A DNA stretch of 64,000 bases from Polytrichum commune (GCA_950295325.1 OX485807.1:32149666-32213665), one strand, 5' to 3'; positions 37,101 to 51,090 are shown, counted from the first letter of the stretch. Numbers and translations: made by a program. The notes: generated by a model not told the origin, from the sequence alone.

Positions 37101-40063
37101 CTTTGAAACTAGTAAATCATGACTACAGGAGCAATCCAGGTACATCAAAAGCTGATGATAAAATGTTAAGAGAGTTACCTCTGCAGCGCCAAATGAGTAT
37201 CCATACATCTCACTGATCCAGCCTTTTCCATACACATCACCAGTTATGTTGGTTGACCAATGGTCATGGTCGTTTCGTACTTCTTCAGTTTTTGAAAGCC
37301 AAAGTGGGGCAAACTTGCGCAAGTCATCTATATGCATGAGAATAAAGCCCCCAACTTTGTCACATAGTTCTGGATGTACCGTATGTAGCTTTGCTAACTC
37401 ATTGTCACACCCTATCAAATACCTGCAAAGTTACTGCCACTTAGTGGAAGCACCATGTGTATTTTTTTTGTGATGATGTTGTTGCAAAACCATGTTGTGA
37501 AACATACATCAAGGAAAAGGCCATGCCAGTAAGACCATGCAGATAGCATTCTTGTCAGTGAAGAATCTCAGAATAAATAAATAACTCTAAGCTAACCATC
37601 TCGGAAACTCAGGAATTTCCTTCTTGACTTAAGCAAAAACCTAACAAGAAGGAAATTTTCTCTACAAACATTGGGTACAAATTTGGACCAAGTAAACATT
37701 TCTTATGGACCTGGAGGGCGTGTTCAACAACATGCACAGAGGTGAATGGTCCCCAAAGGGTGCACAGCAGGCCAAGTGAGAAATTTGACCTAATGACACG
37801 TCAATATAGAATTCTACATCGCAGAGTATGAATAACTCTTCAGTGGCATCTCAAAGTTCTTAAAAATCAATTAATTTTTCAATTTTAGAAAACATCAACA
37901 AATGGCTAGAAAGAAAGGAAGGCATTTTTAAGTCAAGAGAAACCCAAGTTAAGATGAGAACCCACTACAGGAGGAACGGAAATGGGAATTGCAAGAGAAA
38001 GAGACAAACATGACAGGGAACACGTGACCACATACCCCCATTCCATACTGTTATTACTCAACAGATGTCTTGACAACAGGTAGATGCAAAGAAGAAAAAA
38101 TTGACATGGCAACTTACCCTGTACGTTTGCAAAAACAAAAAATTGAATCCACTGCAAGAGACTCCTAATGCCATAGACGTTGACAGCTGTTAACATTCTC
38201 GGGAAGGTAGCTACGTTGGTTTTGAAGGTATACTTGATGCTTACCCATATCGTGCTGCAACTGGTTTCCCAATTTCAGCTCCCAATGCCCAAGGAGTAAT
38301 TGGATGGCGGATAATTTGGTCTGCATCTAAAATGAGCACCCAATCAACAATCTGAGCATCCTTGCTGTGATTAAGCCAATGAACCACACCAGCAGGTTTG
38401 TTGATTGCCGGATACCTGCAAATTCACAAAATTTGAGCTGAGATTTGTATCCAACTACTCAAAATGAAGCACACGCATGAAAATCATCAAATTATCTGCA
38501 TGAAGCAGCAAGACTAGTCTACATTACCTAAATCAAGTGCCAATTTGCAGACAGGAGAGACATAGACAGAAAAGGAGGATCCAGGGCTGGATGCAAAGTA
38601 AGCCGAATATCAGACCTCTCATCCTTTTGAACACCATACTTCATCTGTCTTTTAAGTCAACGGTTAATTCATAATGAACTCATTTTATGATCAATGTCAC
38701 CATCCAGTAGGGCAAGCACCTCTTGGTGTGAAATAACAGAATTTATGTGGGAGACCTCTGTAATGGATCCTTTTCTCTAGTCTTTTCTAGGGTATCTTGA
38801 ACACCCCTTCATTCATTCACTTCATTCCAAAACCCCAGTTTATGCAGTTGCTTCTCACGAGGAACTACACATATAGAAACAGAACAAGATGAATATATTT
38901 GGGTATTCTCGTTGTCCATGGGAAATTTGTGAGCACTTTCAGGACATCTTCTGGATGGCTTGTGGAGATACTCGTAGCATAATCTTCTGTAGAGTATGTT
39001 AAACACCATTTTATTCACTCACTTTATGCCCTGCTGCCCTGACCCTTCATCCCAAACCCCAGTTTATACAGGGACTAACAAACACGATGACATAAACCAA
39101 ACACATTGCTTCCCACCAGGAACCTATACATAAAGAAACAGAATTTAGGTGAACGAATTTAGGTATTTTCGTCGTCCATGGCAAATTTGTGAGCACTCAG
39201 GACATCCTTGGCATGCCTCGTGGAGATCGATTGTAGCATAATCTTCTGTAGCACATTTCACCACCAAACAGGACAACGTAAAGCAACATACTGCTTCACA
39301 CCAGGAACCTATACATATAGAAACAGAACGTGGTGAACGAGTTTAGGTATTTTAGTCATCCCTGAAAAAATTTGTCAGCACTTACAGGACATCCTTGGCA
39401 TGGCTTGTGGAGATAAATTGTAGCATAATCTTCTGTGGGGTATTTCGAACTCCAGTTTATGAAGTCACCATCAAACAGGACAACATAAACCAAAACATAC
39501 TGCCTCTCACCAGGAACCTATACATATAGAAACAAAACGTGGTGAAAGAATTTTTGTCATCCATGGAAAATTTGTGAGCACTTTCAGGACATCCTTGGCA
39601 TAGCTCGAGGAGATAAACTGTAGCATAGATTTGATAGAGAGAGAGAGAGACAGAGAGGGATTGTATACCAGTCACCGGTGACAGGATGTTTGCTCATGGA
39701 GGGGACCATATGAGAGGGGGCCAAGTCCAAACCCCCGTATTCTTCCAATTGCTCTTCAGTGCAGCTGAGCAGACGTGTAATCGGCCCTGGTTGCCCACTT
39801 TTTCTGAAGCTGTGCATCATACCCACTGTCTGCCAGTCAAAATACACATGACATTCGACCGAAAACAGTGTGTGCAACCGCCAGGGATGCTTGAGGGTTT
39901 TGTTGCCACTGAGGTCTGGAAACTCCTTGGAATCGACTTGCGCGAAAACACCATGGCAACAAGAAGAGGCAACAAGTGCCAACACACTCAGGAATAATCC
40001 CCACATGGAAAAGAGATGATGAACCTGCTGATGATGCCCATTCTTCCTTACATGCCATGCCAT
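34139..40063 (-). CDS. SERGT1: peptidyl serine alpha-galactosyltransferase
   Basis: Eight exons: 40063-39669, 38415-38245, 37422-37179, 37008-36808, 36681-36254, 36072-35908, 35803-35560 and 34885-34139. All junctions are GT-AG and in phase, giving 864 residues; the Arabidopsis SGT1 (CAZy GT96) is about 800. The first ATG gives an N-terminal signal peptide. Two homologous catalytic-like halves follow, each with HTLFS(V/T)EC, FDWQTVG, a DxD-type DAD (162-164 and 508-510), GCDN and GWISEMYGYSFGAAE. A transmembrane segment lies at about 798-820, then a short basic tail. By family it adds galactose to serine in extensins and arabinogalactan proteins in the ER/Golgi. The matching exon lengths of the two halves show an internal duplication. 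Confidence 0.94.
38780..39640. repeat. tandem array in intron 1 of the galactosyltransferase gene
   Basis: Four imperfect units of roughly 190-250 bp share 'caggaacctatacatataga', 'ccatggaaaatttgtgagca' (variants) and 'aggacatccttggcat'. Units lie at about 38788-39000, 39010-39250, 39290-39440 and 39460-39640, all in the first intron (38416-39668). The last unit comes close to the exon 1 donor. An AGAG run at about 39634-39658 follows. Confidence 0.75.
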
Positions 40064-43000
40064 CCTGCCCTGTCTCACTAATCCCAGACTCTTAAGTACC
40101 CTTCAATATATCAGATCTTGCGGTGAGAGTCAGCTTGGAAACCCACCAGGATCACCTCCTCAGAACGAGTTTTGCAAACCCTAAGGCAAGATGATGTTTA
40201 CCGAACATCATCTTTCTCGAGCTGTCTTGTGTCTTCTGCCTTGAGCTAGAGTTGGTCAACTTAGCATGTGGAATATGCAAGTATCCGCCACTGAGAATGT
40301 TTCCACACATGTAATGGAGGTGAGCTAGCCATAGCCAATCTTTTGACCTCCCAGCTACTACTGAGCATGGAAGAGGGCCACCTGAAGGAGCAACTCCCCT
40401 ATTGTTCCAACTGAAAATTGTAACACCGCCGCAACGGCGTCTGACATTGTTCCAAAATCTCACAACTGAGGCCCTTGCCTCTACAATCCTTGCCAAGAAG
40501 CTCACACTCCCTCGTGTTTTACAAAAAACTCCTTACAGAATTGATCTCCCTTCTCATAATTTAGAGTGAAGCCTGAAACAGAGTACTCATACCAAAGTTC
40601 TTGCCCGCAAACTCGAGACTCAAGCTTACTGTCTCACACACACACAGATAAAAATGCTTACCTATCTGCGTCGTTCTTAAGACCACATTGATTAGGCACA
40701 ATGAGAGAGACTCTCATTATAGCAAGCCACCGAAGCTCTTCTTCTTCTCTCTTCTCACTCCATCCGTCTGTCACAAGTCCCATTGATATAAGTTATGTGG
40801 CTTCACTTCATCAACAAGCTCAATGTCACTCTCCATCCTCTCGGGTTAACCAAGCTCGTCACAACTCCAAGTCCAAAGCTAAAACTTCTCTTTCTCCTTT
40901 TCTCTCTCAAAACTCCTCAACATCAATGACAGCAGCAATGTGGCAAACTGCCTTGCACCTGTCTTTCCACCATAGCCAGCCAAGGCTATCTACCACCTAC
41001 TCTCTGTAACTAATCTGACAACGTGCGACATCGACGACAAGAACGACTACCTAACCAACCAATGCACCACTGCTTCCTCGTCTCCTTTCTCACCTACACC
41101 TCTTAATGAACCTCCTGCCACACTCAGCAATATTACATCTACACTGTAATTTCGTGCATACATACACACAAGGGAATCTGTATTTGTCATGCAGGCGGTC
41201 ATAACTTAGTCGTATAATAAGTACTTAGCTATATGTGACTCCGGTGATGGAAGAAGACAAAGACAACGAACCTCAACAACTTCAAAAAGCTAAATAACTT
41301 CAAATCCCTTGCGCTCTGATCAATTTTCGTTTTTGATGACACGCGAGGAGGTCGCATGTGCCGGTGGCCCCCACTCCCCTGTTCCTGGCATTGATAAGCT
41401 CGCAATCCCCCATTTGAGTGTGGCATTTATGGCTGCACCAATTGTACCTTTCTCCTATTATGATCATTATACCTAGGGATTCTCTTCCAACACAAAATAA
41501 AGCACAGAAATTAACTACTTGCGTATAGACCAAAATGGCCATGGACTGCTCAAAACTTAAGAGACACATAACTTACATACAAACAAACTGCAACAAACAA
41601 TGCTTCCTCAAAATTCATCATCTTATTGTTGGTCTGTAAGCATCAGCACAAGCGAATTGTCCAGGAGTTCGAATCACAGGGACTGTTCTGGGCAATCTGA
41701 AGCCCACAACCAAAATTTTTTTGTGTCAGTGAGCTTGCTTCTTCTTCAATCCTTGCCATTCAAGGTGCAAGCCTCACATAAATTAAACTGACCGATGTTT
41801 CAGAATGTTTGCTTGATTCATCAGCTGGAGCTCATGCTTGGGAGCTTCTGTAGGCCTGAATGTAGGGATCGGAGGCCCATCTGCATGAGAAGGACCCATC
41901 TTGCACATGGAGGCGTTGCTGGAATTAGATGAATGTGGTCTAAATGTGGTTACTCCCTTTACCAGGAGCCTATCCCTTCATCCATGTCGCCCTACATTCT
42001 AGCTGCTCCTCCTGCTTACCAGGGATGAAAATCATCCCTGCCATGTTGAGGTAGACATGCATCAATGAACGTGGAGCACCGACCGCTACACTAACTATAA
42101 TATTAAGTGTCACCAATTCTAGTTGACCTGCTCAATACTAATTGTAAACCACGGTATAGTGTCACCCACCATTATTTGTTATTCCTTGTGAATTTTGGGG
42201 GATTATAGATTTATAGTGTAGCAATTACTGTCACTTATCAAGTGATTTTTCATCCAAATTTCAATCATTCATGATAATATTTCATCACAAATTGTTGATA
42301 AGAGAAGGTAGGGTTTTGGCCAATTGATGAACTCATCCATCACCCATTACAATATTTGTTCATTTATTCATAAGAAGTGTCATCCAAAAACTTACCATAG
42401 TGACATAAATTGCCATATTCAATTACCATATGACGCTAAATATCATATTAAGTGTCGCTACAAATGAACCGGTTGAGTTTGAGAAATTATTGGTTCAAGT
42501 TCAAGACTTCAAGAAAACAACCCATCATTTTAAAGGGATGTAAGGAAACATACCTTAAATTAATGAAGAAAAACCAAAAGATCACAACACGTAACCAGTT
42601 GGACTTGGAAAAACTAGGATTTTGATTGATTATGTCCAAAAACATCCCCGGACACTAACATGCATATTACGGGTAACCTACACTAAACATGAAATCGACA
42701 TCGTCATACATTAATTCGAATCCCTTAAATGTCTTGGGGTACATATCATTGGTTTCAGGTTTAGTTTTAATTTTGGTATACGTACATATCTTACAAAGCT
42801 TGCTCTCTAGAACCAATCTCTTAAAGAAATCAAAATTGCAACTCCTATCAATGATGCAACTTTTTTTTTACAATGAGGAATTATTTAAGAAGGCCAAATT
42901 TATTTTTAACAATCTTAATGTTCATGATAAACGATTTCACAATTCTATCATTGTTTATAATGAATTTTGTTGAGCTCCCTTTCATATTTATGTGTCACAC

Positions 43001-44736
43001 TTTTATGCCACAATCACCAATCGCTCATCCAAGAGCAAAATGGCTATTAAAAACTCATAACATTGTTTCATCCATGCATACGCTATATCATCCATACTTC
43101 TAATATTTTGTCCACATGTCGATATGTTATGACTGACAACCAGTGCAAGTAAGAGGATGGCTCGTCATCCACTCTCCTCTCACTCGTTATCTAGTCCATA
43201 ATATCAAGAAGTTTATGCAAAGACCATGACTATGAAATTACCACAAATGGCACAATTGCAAATCTCAACACAATTGTCAAAGGAAAACAATAAATGATGC
43301 TCATTGGTAATCAACCACAAGCTAGAGAAGCAGGTGACATCCACCATGAGCTTGGCTTGCAGCCAAGAAAAGAAAAGAAAAGAAAAGTAAACATCGGTTT
43401 AAAATTCTGACTGGAATACATAGCCCATACACACTGGAATCATACATATATCCCCACAAAACACCGCCTTCCTCAAACAGAAACAGAAATGGAAAGAAAA
43501 CCACCACAAGTTGACTTTATGTAAATCTCTTCCAAAACAGCAAAAAAATATACATAGTATGATTTATATTCTTAAAAACAGCGGTCAACAGTCCTCGTGC
43601 AGCCGCAGCTACATTTGTACCATAGCTTCATGTAGACACCCACAATCATCAGATCACTTATTATATTCCATATATTACTTTCTTTGAATGGTATGTACTA
43701 CCATAATGTACTTGATGTACTTAATGTACTTAATATATGCGAATGTGTTTCATGATATTAAATTGATGGGCATCACAGGAGCCTCTGTTGATTGATCACG
43801 GAATAGTGTGAATGAGCTCAATACTCCTTCGCAAAGTATCAAATTTGCTCAAGTTGCTTACAGACTGTTTCACACTCGATGACATTGATGGAACAAGACA
43901 GTCTCATAATCACTTGGTTGTCAAGACCAATAATGAAGCTATCACATACATACAAAATTGACAGAAAGAATGCCAGTTGCTACTAGGGAGTCATCATTGT
44001 ACACGACTTATAAACCAAATTATTAACCAATCTTTGTATGTGTCTCTTTTCGCATAGCATGATACCTAGAAGTATGAGCTGGACGACCTGTGTGGTCGTA
44101 AGTCATCTTGCTCAACAATTAGACCTCATCTAGACAGGGGACACTTACGAATACTTTGATATAGTCCAGTGTCCTTTTGATTAATGCAAAATAACAAAGG
44201 AAGCTTTTAGCATGTAGGAGCTCTGTAGTTTTCGCATTGTAAATTTCTCAAATTTCTTTTAGTCTTCAAATCCTCGCCTATTCGTGTGGAAGTTCTGTAA
44301 CATGGAACTCAAAGAAATCTGCTCTTGAGAACAGTTTCTTGAAATTACCATTAATATGCAGTAAATGGAATACATCAACAACTTCCCTGCAGTGAGGGTT
44401 TCTGTTGTCAACAGCTGGTGACGAATTACGACAGGTGGAGTTGACCAAACTGAATGATTCAAAACTGGCTGTAATCAGCCATCAGAGAGACAAATATAGG
44501 TCGAGGTGCTATCTAGACACTGCACAGCACCAGTACCAAAGAATCCCGGGTTCTTGTATTGAAAGAGAACCGGTGCAAAGAGGAAGGGTTCGATCTCAAT
44601 GTACGGACGAGTCCCTTGTATTTCATCTAAGATGAAAACCTACATATCCAAAGAATATTTGCTAACATGGCAGGTGACTAAGATGAAGCTACCATTCAAT
44701 ACTAGCTCCTCCACAATTTCCGATCTGAGTATGGAT
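40064..44736. other. intergenic, 4.7 kb, no supported gene
   Basis: The first part should hold the promoter and leader of the galactosyltransferase gene, and the last part the 3' untranslated region of ACLB. A 117-residue minus frame at 40152-40505 sits just upstream of the galactosyltransferase start and shows no domain. Two direct copies of a 'catattaagtgtc' block occur near 42100 and 42450. AAAAG repeats lie at about 43368-43386 and 'acttaatgt' repeats near 43710-43735. Confidence 0.45.
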
Positions 44737-47700
44737 CTATGTGTATTTTGTGTAGAGGACATCCTCCCATGGATGGCGGTATAGAGGTTGCTTCAGACGC
44801 TTCTGGTCAAATGTGTGCCTGTGCAGCCAACAAGAGAAGAAAGTTTAGGGTTCCACTCAAGAGTATTCTAAACAGTGATGAGAATGACAATCATACTACA
44901 AATAGTCAAAACTAGATGAAGATACATACCCGATCAATCCAATGCTCCTTGCAAGGACAAAAAGGCCGTTCAGGTAACCGATTTCAATAATTTCATCGAT
45001 CTCTTGCTGTGTGAACATTGAACAACTTGAAAGCAGGTCCAGGAAGAGGGACCCAATACAACCATCGACATTCAAGACCAGGTTGTTGGCTTTAGTCAGA
45101 GTATATGTTTCCACTGTCACAGCATATTCCATGTATTTGACTGCAGGGAATTGTGTGCGTGCATACTTCTGCAAAAGCTCCACCCTCTTGTCCCGGTTGT
45201 CCCGGCTCTTAATCCTGGTCATAAAAAACAAGCACTGCAGCTCAAATAGTGTTTTAAGCAAAAACATATTCCAGAGGACAAGCAAAGCAAGCTCACATAG
45301 CAAGCACAGGTATCATCAATGAGGCATCAAACAGAATAGTGTAGAAAAGAGAAAAGAAACTCTACATTCCCACAGACATAGCAATATACAAAACTATCCT
45401 TACAGAGTGACAAGATACATCGCATATTAAGGAAATTGGTGATTCAAAATTGGTGCTCACCTGTGACCAATTCCAGGAACACGGATGCCTTTCTTCTTCA
45501 TGCTTTCCACGAACTCATAGGGTGTCAAGTTCCTGTCGTGGGCATCCTTGAAGTAGCGTGCAGCATCATCAATAGCTCCACCGAAACGGGGGCCAATTGT
45601 GAGCAAACCTGGAGCAAACAGGAGATTATTATAATCAGGAACATTGAGTGTGAGAGTTTGCAATATAGATTTTCTATGGAAGCAACTCAATAACAGCAAT
45701 TCAATGCATAATAAAAGCTGGCAAGAAGATACAAACTCACCAGATACGAGACTTGATACCAAGTCCTTGCCTGCACGTGCAGTGACTATGGAGTTGTGTG
45801 CCCCAGAGACACAAGGGCCATGATCTGCGCACATCATGATGCACATCTACACAGTCCAGAAAAGATTATTAAAACTTCGACTTAAGCTCAACTTGATATT
45901 TGACTTTTTCAAGTGTATTAAGTATAGCTCTATGATGCAGCTCCTCAATGACTCAAATGAACCTGGTGAACATATACGACCGTTGCATATCTCAAGTACC
46001 CAAGGACTAAGGTCTGTAAACAACATCAACAAATGGATACCTCAATAAACTTGGTGCAGTATCGGGGCAAGCTGCGCTTGAACCACAGAAGTGAAATGAC
46101 ATCACCAATACCAAAGTCCTTCTCAATAATTGTTGACATGGGAACCCCGGCATAAGTTGGCTCCTCACCTGCAAAAAATAAAGATAGTTTAAATATCCAG
46201 GTAGAATTATTAAAATTGTATCTCAATTGGAGGTGTCAATTGTCTTCGATAAATAATCAGACAACCTATTCAAGCACGTTAGATCACAACATCTGAAATT
46301 CCTGAACAGAAGCTAGTTAGATTGATCATGTGGTATACGGCTTTAGTGCAATATAAACAGGCAAACGTGAAAACAACAATAGTGGACTAAATGTGATCAG
46401 ACTATTGCTCCAACTGCATATGTACATATTGCAAGCTTAACCAGCTCACAGATGAAATGAGCTAATCAGTCTAGAAAGTTGGAAGTTCCAAATACCTCTA
46501 TCGTCACAAATGGTAGAAACAATGTGGGTAGGGGCCCGCACTTTTCCACTTCTAATAGCTACATTCAGATCCTCTGGAACTGTCGGAGGAACTGTATCCT
46601 TCACTGGGACAATGACCTTCTTCGCTACCTGCAAAAGTTACAGATTTGCCAGCAACGGCCTATAATCCATGACAAATCCATACCAAGTAAAGAGAAGGTA
46701 CATACAATATCTAAAAGAGACAAGAACTACTAAGCTAAAAGCATTCCAAAATTTTCAATAGGAGCCAGCTCAAATACCAGCATCTCATAGGTCGCTTTCA
46801 CAGTGGCCTCTAACCCCTCAAAGGAGGAAGGAACAATAGCTCCAGCATCTGCCAAAGCTTTGTTCTTAGCCTGCGCAGACTCGTCATCTCCACCACTCTT
46901 GGCACCCTATAATTCAATCCCACATGATTCCAACCCCCTGTTAGCAATTGCTGGTTGATCTGATTGCCTCAGTAAGATGGATATATGTATAAAAAATCAC
47001 AAGGTAAACCAGCACAGCCTAAAATGCAATTAGAAAAATAGCAGACAGCACAACATCTCATTGTGAGTGAACAATAAAAGAGTTAGATTACTGATATACT
47101 TACAGCATGGCCGAACTGGACTTCTGATTTGAAAAGGCGAGCGCATGTGCCACTGACCCAGGCAACCACCGGCTTGTTAACCTTCCCTTGATTCAGAGCA
47201 TCAACTAGAGAATACTCATCCCGACCTCCAAGCTCTCCCAAAACAACAATTAGCTTGATCTGTTTCCCAATTCAGGCTCGCACATTAGCTTTTAGACACA
47301 AACTTCAAAAGTCTTAAAATATTCCATAAACACAGGTGACTCGGAGATATGCTTTTAAGTTGAACCACAAATAGGAGAAGTCCGATATCTCCTACGAAAA
47401 GAGAAGTCCGCTCTTATCAAGCACAGTAACATTACCTGGGGAATGTTGTTGAAGCGCAACACATGGTCTGAAAGTGTTGACCCAGGGTACACATCTCCAC
47501 CAATAGCTATCCCTTCATAAAGCCCATCAGTAACACGAGCAAGAACGTTGTACATCTCATTGGACATACCTCCCTGCTCATATAATATTCCCACAATCAG
47601 GTACTTGAAGAGTGCCATTATTCAGGTAACCCCCTGATCAGCAAATAGATCACAGCACTTTCTATGAGGTTTGGCAGAAACCGATTTTTGCCAGCCTCTA

Positions 47701-49235
47701 ATTGACGCTAATTTGCAAGTGATTCATGTGAAGTGCCTTACAGATTTGGAGACAAATCCAACAGACCCAGGTCTATACAGCTTGCAGTGGATGATGTTGT
47801 CCAGTGTGCCTGCTGTGTCTCCAATCTTGAATGCACCGGCCTGTATACCTCCAACTGTAGCAGGACCAATGATGACCTGTCACCATGATAAATTATGAAC
47901 CATAAGCAAGTGAACACATGTTGGACAAAGTATACTGTGTTCTTGACTGCTACACCTAAAAGGCATTCCTGTGTAGCTGCTTACTTGGGATCAGATTGAC
48001 CTGAAAGTGTTTTATAAACTTGATCTGCAATACCTAACAGAAACAATCTGTAACAATTCAATTAGGTGAAATTTCTTTTTACCTTGTTGTTAGCACGAGC
48101 AAAGGCTATCAATTTCTTGGCATCTCCTTCCGGAACACCCTCAGCAATAATTGCGACCACTCTGATTGTTGGTTGCTTAAGGGCTTCCATAGACGAAGCA
48201 TAGGCACTGCATGCACAGTTATTCATTGAGAGGGATACAGACTTAACATTCAAAAGCCCTGTCTGCAAATGTGTATAGCGAACTCCCATGGAGATTAATA
48301 CATCATTAAAAGAATGCTCATCCAATGTTAATCCATACCTGCGGAAAGAAGCAAAGTTGATGAAGACATCTGCTGTTGGGTGGACCTTACAAGCAGAAGG
48401 AATGCTGTCAATCACACCAACAAGAGCACATTGTCATCCCAGGTCATATTAAAATAGTTTGTTAGGATCCAAACCAATTTTTTTTTTTAAACACGTTAGT
48501 AGTCTGCATCAAAAAATCTATGCAATTGCATTTGTAAACACAAAAAAATACATGACATTGTGGTGGTTTCCCAGCCGATCTATTCAGGGCCTAAATTTAT
48601 AAAACCCTGAACCTAAAGAGTACGTTTTCCAATCAACCCACAGTTATTCTTTCCGGTTATGGAAGTTGATTCGCACACCTGCCATGAACAGGAACAGCAA
48701 TTTCCTCTTGTCCGAAGAACAACTTTTGAAAACCTTCGGATCCTGGATTAATGACTCCAGCAACTGACGGGATTTCTCTTCCTGCACAGAAAGTGGAGTT
48801 TCAGAACCTTATAGAAAGAGGAAAAATCCAGAAAAAAAAATCCCTTTCAGGAATCAAGGTGGACCAACTGGCTTCGTTCTCTGACTCAGTAGAATCTCCT
48901 TACCACTTGTGATGATCCAAGTAATTGCACATTGCAAGAAAACTTAATTTTGTATGTAATCACAGCAGAACTACATGTAACCCATTAGGTCTGAGTCCAA
49001 GGAGAAAGAAAAAGCGGAAAAGGTGGTACTTTATTTAGAAGGTGACCCAAAACTCCAATATGTCATAAAAAAAAATGGGCGATCTGGAGGGTGAAGTGAT
49101 GATGAAAAGCCAAATCATTAAACCGAGTGACATACCGCAAAGGAAGTCGAAATCCAGCATGCGTTGCACGGGGCTCTGCTTGTAGTTGTAGAACAGTGCC
49201 TGCGTTGTACGTGAGAAGAGCTGCCCTGTCGCCAT
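44737..49235 (-). CDS. ACLB: ATP-citrate lyase subunit B (citrate synthase-like)
   Basis: Fourteen exons: 49235-49136, 48781-48679, 48404-48339, 48206-48083, 47876-47742, 47573-47436, 47259-47104, 46906-46778, 46628-46496, 46168-46041, 45846-45741, 45608-45461, 45214-44930 and 44818-44737. All junctions are GT-AG and in phase, giving 610 residues; Arabidopsis ACLB is 608. Start MATGQLF is the first in-frame ATG. The N-terminal half is a CoA-ligase-type module with the phospho-histidine in FGHAGAKSGG (His about 273). The C-terminal half is the citrate-synthase-like module with PGIGHR (His about 488). With subunit A it forms the cytosolic complex that turns citrate, CoA and ATP into acetyl-CoA and oxaloacetate, feeding wax, sterol and flavonoid synthesis. 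The only oddity is two extra residues (YT) at the C-terminus. Confidence 0.96.
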
Positions 49236-49937
49236 GGCTGCCTCGATTCCAACCCAAACCCCACCACCTACCCTTTGAATGCCCAACCACGCGAAAAAAA
49301 TTCCACAACTCCAACTCCTAACTGGAGACCCTCATGCAGATCTACAGTTTCTGTGCACCAACTAAAACAACCAAACAGAAAAACCACACTTTGTTAGTCA
49401 CACCTTAACCCCCAAAGACCACCAACAAGCACAAAATGACACAGAAAAAAGCAAGCAACACATAAGACTCGTCCCACCCTCTACACCAATCCAATCTCAC
49501 AACTCACCTCTCCACTAAATTCCTCACATTCACTACATGAACTCCAATGCCATTCGCTACAAACAAGCTCATCACAACCTCGGAAGTCCATCACACCAAA
49601 AAATGCATCTAATCCCCATTCTCTCACATAAATCTACCGTCTCTCACACTTTCACCAATGTGAAGGAGACAGATACAGATGGACGGATAACTTATATGGG
49701 GAAGAAAGGAAGCGAGAATGCGGGTATATCCCAATGGCATTGCTACAGCTTGCGAGGAGAAAGAGTCGTTTGGGAGCAAAACTACATCGTTTTGGATGTG
49801 CTCTACCTCGTTGGAGAGCTTGCGTGACGGGGAGTGCAGATCTGAGCAGCAGCGGATCAAACGGAGGGAGCGGAAGATGGTACGAGGAGGGGAGGGGTTC
49901 GGAAAGAAGAGAGGAGAACAGCGGAGGGCCTTCGCTT
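49236..49937. other. ACLB leader and promoter region
   Basis: Immediately upstream of the ACLB start codon. A GC-richer patch at 49690-49990 produces open frames in several phases on both strands, so I do not call a gene. No TATA box could be assigned with confidence. Confidence 0.4.
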
Positions 49938-50150
49938 TGGAGCAATAACACACTCCAGAAGTGGGTGCACTCCGAAGACAGTGCATTGGGTGGTCACCGG
50001 TGCGTGACTGGCTAGTTTACCGGAGCACCCGGTTCGCATAGCACCTACCGAATACCTACCTACTTGCATAATACAGACTCAGCCATTCATTCATCCACAA
50101 TTCATTCATCCGTTCATGTATACATTTAGCCAGTCAAAACAAGGAAATGT
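49938..50150 (+). repeat. local repeat U, copy 1
   Basis: It contains 'ggagcaataacac', 'gtgggtgca', 'gcacctaccgaatacctacc' and 'cattcattcatcc'. Related copies are at about 50590-50770, 50920-51090 and 52081-52290. Copies 1 and 4 share the longest 5' part. It lies 0.7-0.9 kb upstream of ACLB. Confidence 0.55.
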
Positions 50151-50589
50151 ACTCTGAAGTCTTTTTGAGATTTTAGGTCTTGATGTTTTTGAGGGGAAAG
50201 TTTAGTGAATAAGAAGATTGGATCAACGATAGAGATGTTCATCGTCCAACGGATGAGCGCAATGCAGTTCATGTTGAGGATTTGAGCCAAAGAAAATTTC
50301 ATCCAATTTTTTTCAAGCCAGTCCGAAGATTCGGTGCCAATTATTTTGCCACCTAGGACACCACACAAGATGACTAGTGTTCGGGCCTGACCCTAGTATA
50401 AAGTCCTTCGGTTAGATTTGATGAAACTAAACAATCTTATTGGTTGAAATTCTTACAATTTGGGCCAGCCCCAAGTAGTGGGCCTAAGTACCAACTTTTG
50501 ATCATCGTGTTGATATTAAGTTAAAGATGGGGTCTAAGAGCAAATAAGTTCCAAAGTTGAACGACCCTATTGGTCGACCATGCAACTAG

Positions 50590-50770
50590 GAAGACATTAT
50601 GATGGCCAATGGCGGCTGACCAGCCAGTGTAGGACTCCACCTGGTTTGCTCATCACTTATTGAGTACCTACTTATTTGCATAGTAACAAACTCAACCATT
50701 CATTCATCCGCTTGTACGTTTGTATGTGGTTTATTCATTTAGCCATCCGGACAAAGGTTCACTTTCTTAT
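50590..50770 (+). repeat. local repeat U, copy 2
   Basis: It shares 'gatggccaatggcggctgac', 'cagtgtaggac', 'gagtacctacttatttgcat' and 'caaccattcattcatcc' with the other U copies. It is truncated at the 5' side relative to copy 1. Confidence 0.5.
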
Positions 50771-50919
50771 TTTAACGTTAACTCTTGAGTATTCTTAAGT
50801 ACCAACTTGACCATCATTTGATATTAAGCGAAAGGTAGGGCCCAAGACCATAGAAATTCCAAACTCAAACAAGGGCAAAATTAGTAAAGGGCAAAATGTT
50901 GGATCTATGGAGTGCAACG

Positions 50920-51090
50920 GGACGACATTGTGATGGCTAATGGCAATGGACCAACTAGTGTATGAACCCACTTGGTTTGCTTATCATGTATCAAGTACAT
51001 GCCTACTTCCATATTACAAACTCAACTATTCATTCATCCATTCGTTTGTCCATTCATGTGTTCATTCGCATAGCCAACTATAGATTCTCT
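50920..51090 (+). repeat. local repeat U, copy 3
   Basis: It shares 'gacattgtgatggctaatgg', 'ggtttgcttatc' and 'cattcatccattcg' with the other U copies. The copy is worn. Confidence 0.5.

Noticed and set aside
40701-41009. Ser-rich 102-residue plus-strand frame
   Set aside because: Low-complexity CT-rich DNA upstream of a minus-strand gene, without homology that I recognise.
48062-48415. Single 117-residue frame starting [18 protein letters not shown]
   Set aside because: It contains ACLB exons 3 and 4 with their intron read through; the in-phase splice sites are clear.
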